In this document: positions 7,180 to 10,484 of the stretch, piece after piece
Layout of the letters: each line of letters begins with the position of its first letter
Numbering within the stretch: position 1 is the stretch's first letter
From: UBA2798 sp046289975
GTDB lineage: Bacteria; Bacteroidota; Bacteroidia; Flavobacteriales_D; UBA2798
Direction of reading: 5' to 3'
NCBI GenBank assembly: GCA_046289975.1
Contig: JBKBUQ010000103.1
Span: 1-10,484, forward strand
Length of the DNA: 10,484 bases
Notes under the pieces: generated by a model
Told to the model about the DNA's origin: nothing
Database searches by the model: none
What the model saw: the letters and a program-made list of their open reading frames with translations, nothing else
Made by a program: the position numbers and the translations under genes

Positions 7180-8699
7180 TCGATTGTTGCAGGTGGTTTT
7201 GAGCTAATATCGTAAACAACACGATTAATGCCTTTCACCTTATTGATAATCTCATTCGAAATGTGTGCCAAAAATTCGTAAGGAAGGTGACACCAGTCTG
7301 CCGTCATGCCGTCCGTACTGCTTACAGCCCTGAGTGCCACCGCATTTTCATAGGTTCGTTCATCCCCCATCACCCCAACACTTTGCACAGGAAGCAGGAT
7401 CGCTCCGGCTTGCCATACGTCATTGTAAAGGTTATGTTTCTTCAATCCGTTAATAAAAATGGCATCCACTTCCTGCAGGATGGCGACTTTCTCAGCCGTA
7501 ATATCTCCAAGAATGCGAATTCCCAACCCGGGCCCCGGGAATGGGTGTCGGCCCAAAATTGCCTGATCGATCTCCAGCGCTTTTCCTACTCTTCGTACTT
7601 CGTCCTTAAACAAGGTTCGCAGCGGTTCAACAACGCTGAGCTTCATAAAATCAGGTAAGCCGCCAACATTGTGGTGCGACTTAATGGTTGCGCTCGGACC
7701 TTTTACTGATACCGATTCAATGACATCCGGGTAAATAGTGCCCTGGCCCAGCCACTTTGCAGTTGCATGTTTTTTGGACTCATCATCAAACACCTCAATA
7801 AATACTCTTCCAATCGCCTTACGTTTTAGCTCAGGATCTGTAATTCCTTCAAGCGCATCGTAGAATCGCTTTTTAGCATCCACACCGGTAACATTAAGTC
7901 CCATGTGCTTATAGCTCTCCAGTACTTCTTCAAATTCATTCTTTCGGAGTAGTCCGTTATCCACAAATATGCAATGCAGATTTTTTCCGATGGCCTTGTG
8001 CAGGAGAATAGCAGCAACCGAAGAATCGACTCCACCTGAAAGTCCCATGATCACAACATCATTACCCACTTTGGATTTCAACTCTGCAACAGTAGCTTCA
8101 ATAAAAGAATCGGGTGTCCAGTCGCCTTTTAATCCGCAAATTCCCTTTACAAAATTTCCCAGTAAAACAGTACCTTCTGTAGAATGGTAAACTTCCGGGT
8201 GGAATTGAATTCCATAAATGTTTCGTCGCTTATACTGGTACCCTGCAACATTCACATCGGCAGTTGAAGCAATCACTTCGCATCCTTCGGGAACACGTGT
8301 AATGGTGTCTCCGTGTGACATCCACACCTGTGAGCGCTCGTTCATCCCCTTGGTCAGGGCAGAATTATCGTCAACATACTTCAAATTGGCACGTCCGTAC
8401 TCCCTGATTTTGGAACGTTCGACCAGTCCCCCGTCGTGCTGAGCCAGGAACTGGGCACCGTAGCACACCCCAAGAACGGGAACCTTATCCAGGTAAGGAG
8501 AAAGATCAGGAATGGGGTGACCCGGATCATGAACGGAGAAAGGGCTTCCGGAAAGGATCAACCCTTTAATAGTATGTTCGGTTTGGGGTACCTTGTTGTA
8601 AGGATGAATCTCACAGTAGACATTCATTTCCCGAACGCGCCGGGCAATGAGCTGCGTGTACTGAGATCCGAAATCGAGAATAAGGATCATTTCGTGCAT
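7170..8699 (-). CDS. guaA: GMP synthase, glutamine-hydrolysing
   Basis: GuaA converts XMP, ATP and glutamine to GMP in the cytoplasm, the last step to guanine nucleotides. At 509 residues it is full length. The class I glutaminase domain (about 1-190) has GVCYGAQ with nucleophile Cys79 and FHPEVYHS with His167 and Glu169. The ATP pyrophosphatase domain shows the P-loop SGGVDSS at 221-227. The dimerisation domain (from about 385) has GRHPFPGPGLGIRILG and ends YDISSKPPATIEWE, the normal family terminus. The first ATG (8697-8699) was chosen; the fourth residue is also Met and would still leave the glutaminase strand MILILDFGSQ intact. It leads the operon, and its stop overlaps the start region of the LysM/PBP1 gene. 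No change in key residues is seen. Confidence 0.98.
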   Translation of the reverse strand: MHEMILILDFGSQYTQLIARRVREMNVYCEIHPYNKVPQTEHTIKGLILSGSPFSVHDPGHPIPDLSPYLDKVPVLGVCYGAQFLAQHDGGLVERSKIREYGRANLKYVDDNSALTKGMNERSQVWMSHGDTITRVPEGCEVIASTADVNVAGYQYKRRNIYGIQFHPEVYHSTEGTVLLGNFVKGICGLKGDWTPDSFIEATVAELKSKVGNDVVIMGLSGGVDSSVAAILLHKAIGKNLHCIFVDNGLLRKNEFEEVLESYKHMGLNVTGVDAKKRFYDALEGITDPELKRKAIGRVFIEVFDDESKKHATAKWLGQGTIYPDVIESVSVKGPSATIKSHHNVGGLPDFMKLSVVEPLRTLFKDEVRRVGKALEIDQAILGRHPFPGPGLGIRILGDITAEKVAILQEVDAIFINGLKKHNLYNDVWQAGAILLPVQSVGVMGDERTYENAVALRAVSSTDGMTADWCHLPYEFLAHISNEIINKVKGINRVVYDISSKPPATIEWE

Positions 8700-8704
8700 G
8701 GGGG

Positions 8705-8712
8705 CAAAGATA
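8705..8712 (-). promoter_or_regulatory. Candidate -7 box of the guaA promoter
   Basis: The minus strand reads TATCTTTG, an exact match to TAnnTTTG, only five bases (CCCCC) from the guaA ATG. With transcription normally starting about 5-8 bases after the box, the mRNA would begin at or just beside the start codon. No TTG is seen at the expected -33 distance. The alternative is chance occurrence of the motif. Confidence 0.45.
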
Positions 8713-8917
8713 AAAAGTCCACTGCCGCAGAACTGTGTAAAACGGTGAAATTGTCAACAATCGGGACCCCGCCGACCGATCCGGCCAAAATCCGTCGCCC
8801 AAAAACAGGGCCTTGGCGGATACTTTCAGCGATTCCGACTTTTTTTTCATCTTACCCTATTCCATATCGCACTTTGTATTATTTTTAAAACCGTTTCCAC
8901 ACATAAATCACCGATAC

Positions 8918-10204
8918 ATGAGCAACACAGCGAAAATCATTCTCGACGGACAGGAGTACGAGTTACCTGTCATTGAAGGCACCGAAGGAGAAAAGGCAAT
9001 TGACATCTCCAAACTTCGTGATCAGACCGGGTACATTACCCTAGATACCGGATATAAAAACACCGGAGCTACCAAAAGTGGCATCACTTTCCTCGACGGA
9101 GAGAACGGAATTCTTCATTACCGTGGCTATTCCATCGAACAGCTTGCTGAGAAATCCAATTTCATTGAAGTTGCTTACCTGCTTATTTTCGGTGAACTTC
9201 CTACTGCCTCTCAATTGAAAAAATTCAATGACGATATAACCATGCATACACTGGTGCATGAAGACATGAAACGTTTTTACGAAGCATACCCAACAGGCGC
9301 TCACCCAATGGGAATTCTTGCATCGCTGATGTCATCGCTGTCTACATTCTACCCCAATGCGCTTGATCCCAACCGCAATGAAGAGCGTGTAATGCTAACC
9401 ATTTACCGTGCACTGGCAAAAATGCCTACGCTCGCTACTTGGGCATACAAAAACTCAATGGGTCATCCGGTGGTTTATCCGCAAAACAAATACTCGTATA
9501 CCGAAAACTTTCTGCACATGATGTATTCTATGCCAAGCATGGACTACACTCCTGATCCGGTTGTTGCACGTGCACTTGATGTATTGCTTATCCTTCACGC
9601 CGACCACGAACAAAACTGTTCGACTTCTACAGTGCGTATCGTTGGTTCATCACAAGCCAACCTCTACTCAGCTATTTCTGCAGGTATTGCAGCGTTGTGG
9701 GGACCACTTCACGTTGGTTAAAACCAGGAATTGATTGAATTGCTTTATGCATTTAAGAACGACGGTGGAAACGTTGATAAATGGGTTGCCAAAGCAAAAG
9801 ACAAAAACGATCCTTTCCGTTTGATGGGCTTTGGTCACCGTGTATACAAGAATTTCGATCCACGTGCACGTATCATCAAAAAGGCTTGCGACGATGTATT
9901 GAATAAGATGGGAATTCACGATCCTGTGCTTGAGATTGCCAAAAAACTTGAAGAAGTGGCTCTCAACGATCCTTACTTCAAAGAGCGTAATCTCTATCCG
10001 AATGTTGACTTCTATTCCGGAATCATTTACCGTGCATTAGGAATTCCAGTTGAAATGTTCACCGTTTTATTTGCTATTGGTCGTTTACCAGGTTGGATTG
10101 CTCAATGGAAAGAAATGAGAATCAACAAAGAACCTATTGGTCGTCCAAGACAAGTATATACAGGATATCCATTACGTCCTTTCAAAGAAGTAAAAGACAG
10201 ATAA
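8918..10204 (+). pseudogene. gltA: Citrate synthase with an in-frame TAA in the active-site motif
   Basis: Citrate synthase condenses oxaloacetate and acetyl-CoA at the entry of the TCA cycle. The start ATG at 8918-8920 gives MSNTAKIILDGQEYELP, the usual Gram-negative hexameric-type N-terminus. With the stop ignored there are 428 codons, the expected length, and the frame is unbroken throughout. Signatures are GILHYRGYSIEQLAE, ILHADHEQNCSTST, the active-site segment ALWGPLH (His265), FGHRVYK (His307), VDFYSG (Asp364), and the C-terminus GRPRQVYTGY. The motif LHGGAN reads L-H-V-G-stop-N: codon 266 is GTT instead of a Gly codon and codon 268 (9719-9721) is TAA instead of an Ala codon. The rest of the gene shows no decay, so a local sequencing, consensus or very recent mutational fault is likely. 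Real loss would remove the C-terminal 160 residues, including His307 and Asp364, and abolish activity. Confidence 0.93.
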
Positions 10205-10209
10205 TATTC

Positions 10210-10242
10210 AAAAAAAATCCACTCATTTGAGTGGATTTTTTT
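10210..10242. terminator. Bidirectional terminator between gltA and the convergent gene
   Basis: A perfect stem ATCCACTC/GAGTGGAT (arms 10217-10224 and 10229-10236, tetraloop ATTT) is flanked by an A-run on the left and a T-run on the right. Each strand therefore has a U tract after the hairpin. It begins six bases after the gltA stop and overlaps the stop codon of the minus-strand gene, so it can end both transcripts. Confidence 0.92.
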
Positions 10243-10483
10243 ATTCTGCTGGTTTTGCTTCTTCGTTTGTTTCGATAGGAGGTGTTTCGCTTTTAATAGA
10301 GGCTTCAACTTCTGTAGTTGCAGTTTCAACTGCTTCTTTTTTGAGTTCCAAAGATTCTTTTAAGTTGTGTGCTTTTTCTTCAACCCAACCCGCAGCTTCG
10401 GCTGTTTTTTCTTTCGCAACTTCAATAATTTCATCTATTTTTTCAGGCACACCCATTTCTTCGAGTTTATCCGATACTTTTTC
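10241..10483 (-). CDS. Partial, highly charged helical protein of unknown function
   Basis: The frame is open to the right edge, so the N-terminus lies outside the window; the Met at 10456 is probably internal because EKVSDKLEE precedes it in frame. The visible 80 residues are rich in Glu, Lys and Ala with a heptad-like spacing, for example IDEIIEVAKEKTAEAAGWVE, and contain no cysteine. The first ~50 look like amphipathic helix or coiled coil. The last ~25 (SIKSETPPIETNEEAKPAE) look disordered and acidic. There is no visible signal peptide or membrane segment in this portion. It is convergent with gltA and shares its terminator. No family is recognised; stress-type helical proteins and coiled-coil envelope proteins have similar composition, which is not evidence of function. 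Confidence 0.75.
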   Translation of the reverse strand, partial: EKVSDKLEEMGVPEKIDEIIEVAKEKTAEAAGWVEEKAHNLKESLELKKEAVETATTEVEASIKSETPPIETNEEAKPAE

Positions 10484-10484
10484 A

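Noticed and set aside
7263..7658. 131-codon plus-strand open frame
   Set aside because: Antisense to the conserved guaA C-terminal region, so it is a shadow of the real gene.
8752..8757. TTGACA on the minus strand as a -35 box for guaA
   Set aside because: It lies 39 bases from the only good -7 box, too far to pair, and Bacteroidota primary sigma factors do not use the TTGACA/TATAAT pair.
8869..8876. GCACTTTG as a -7 box for gltA
   Set aside because: The invariant TA is replaced by GC and no -33 TTG is placed correctly, so I cannot support a promoter position for gltA.
8436..8888. 150-codon plus-strand open frame spanning the guaA 5' end and the intergenic region
   Set aside because: Most of it is antisense to the guaA glutaminase domain and the remainder has no recognisable content.
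9719..9721. TAA recoded as an amino acid, or programmed read-through
   Set aside because: gltA itself, hemF and the small secreted gene end in TAA at the expected length, so TAA is an ordinary stop here. The adjacent Gly-to-Val change also argues for a local fault.

Overview
The window reads as a draft or metagenome-derived scaffold from a Bacteroidota bacterium, probably Flavobacteriales-like. The evidence is the type of proteins: a DUF5723-like outer-membrane barrel, a LysM/PBP1 fusion lipoprotein-like secreted protein, signal peptides ending in ...SAQ or ...AIAQ, and -7 boxes of the Bacteroidota form TAnnTTTG. The lineage is inferred from these features and is not proven. The assembly is imperfect: there is a 10-N gap inside hemF, an in-frame stop inside the citrate synthase gene, and the left edge appears to be joined to foreign sequence.

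Layout, left to right. Positions about 76-1575 (minus) carry pyrG (CTP synthase), which loses its last ~35 residues because positions 1 to about 75 encode something else. In frame, that end resembles the N-terminus of eukaryotic RNA polymerase II subunit RPB3. A hairpin terminator at 1641-1670 separates pyrG from a two-gene minus-strand unit: a DUF5723-like outer-membrane protein (2252-3733) followed by a small secreted protein of unknown function (1689-2213). Positions 3781-4179 hold a 51-unit tandem array of 7- and 8-bp units with 24-bp higher-order structure, between the barrel gene and hemF.

Positions 4245-8699 (minus) are a tightly packed operon guaA - LysM/TPR/PBP1 protein - hemF. Stop and start codons overlap as ATGA at the second junction and potentially at the first. 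It combines GMP synthesis, a cell-envelope protein and aerobic heme synthesis. A 218-bp divergent intergenic region leads to gltA (8918-10204, plus), which is full length apart from a TAA codon in the active-site LHGGAN motif. A bidirectional terminator at 10210-10242 separates gltA from a convergent, partial, charged alpha-helical protein gene that runs off the right edge.

Most of the content is housekeeping metabolism (CTP, GMP, heme, TCA cycle) plus envelope proteins. I did not find a new defence or mobile system. The most interesting items are the pyrG/RPB3-like junction, the structured tandem array with G-quadruplex-capable tracts, the broken gltA, and the coupled guaA-LysM/PBP1-hemF operon.
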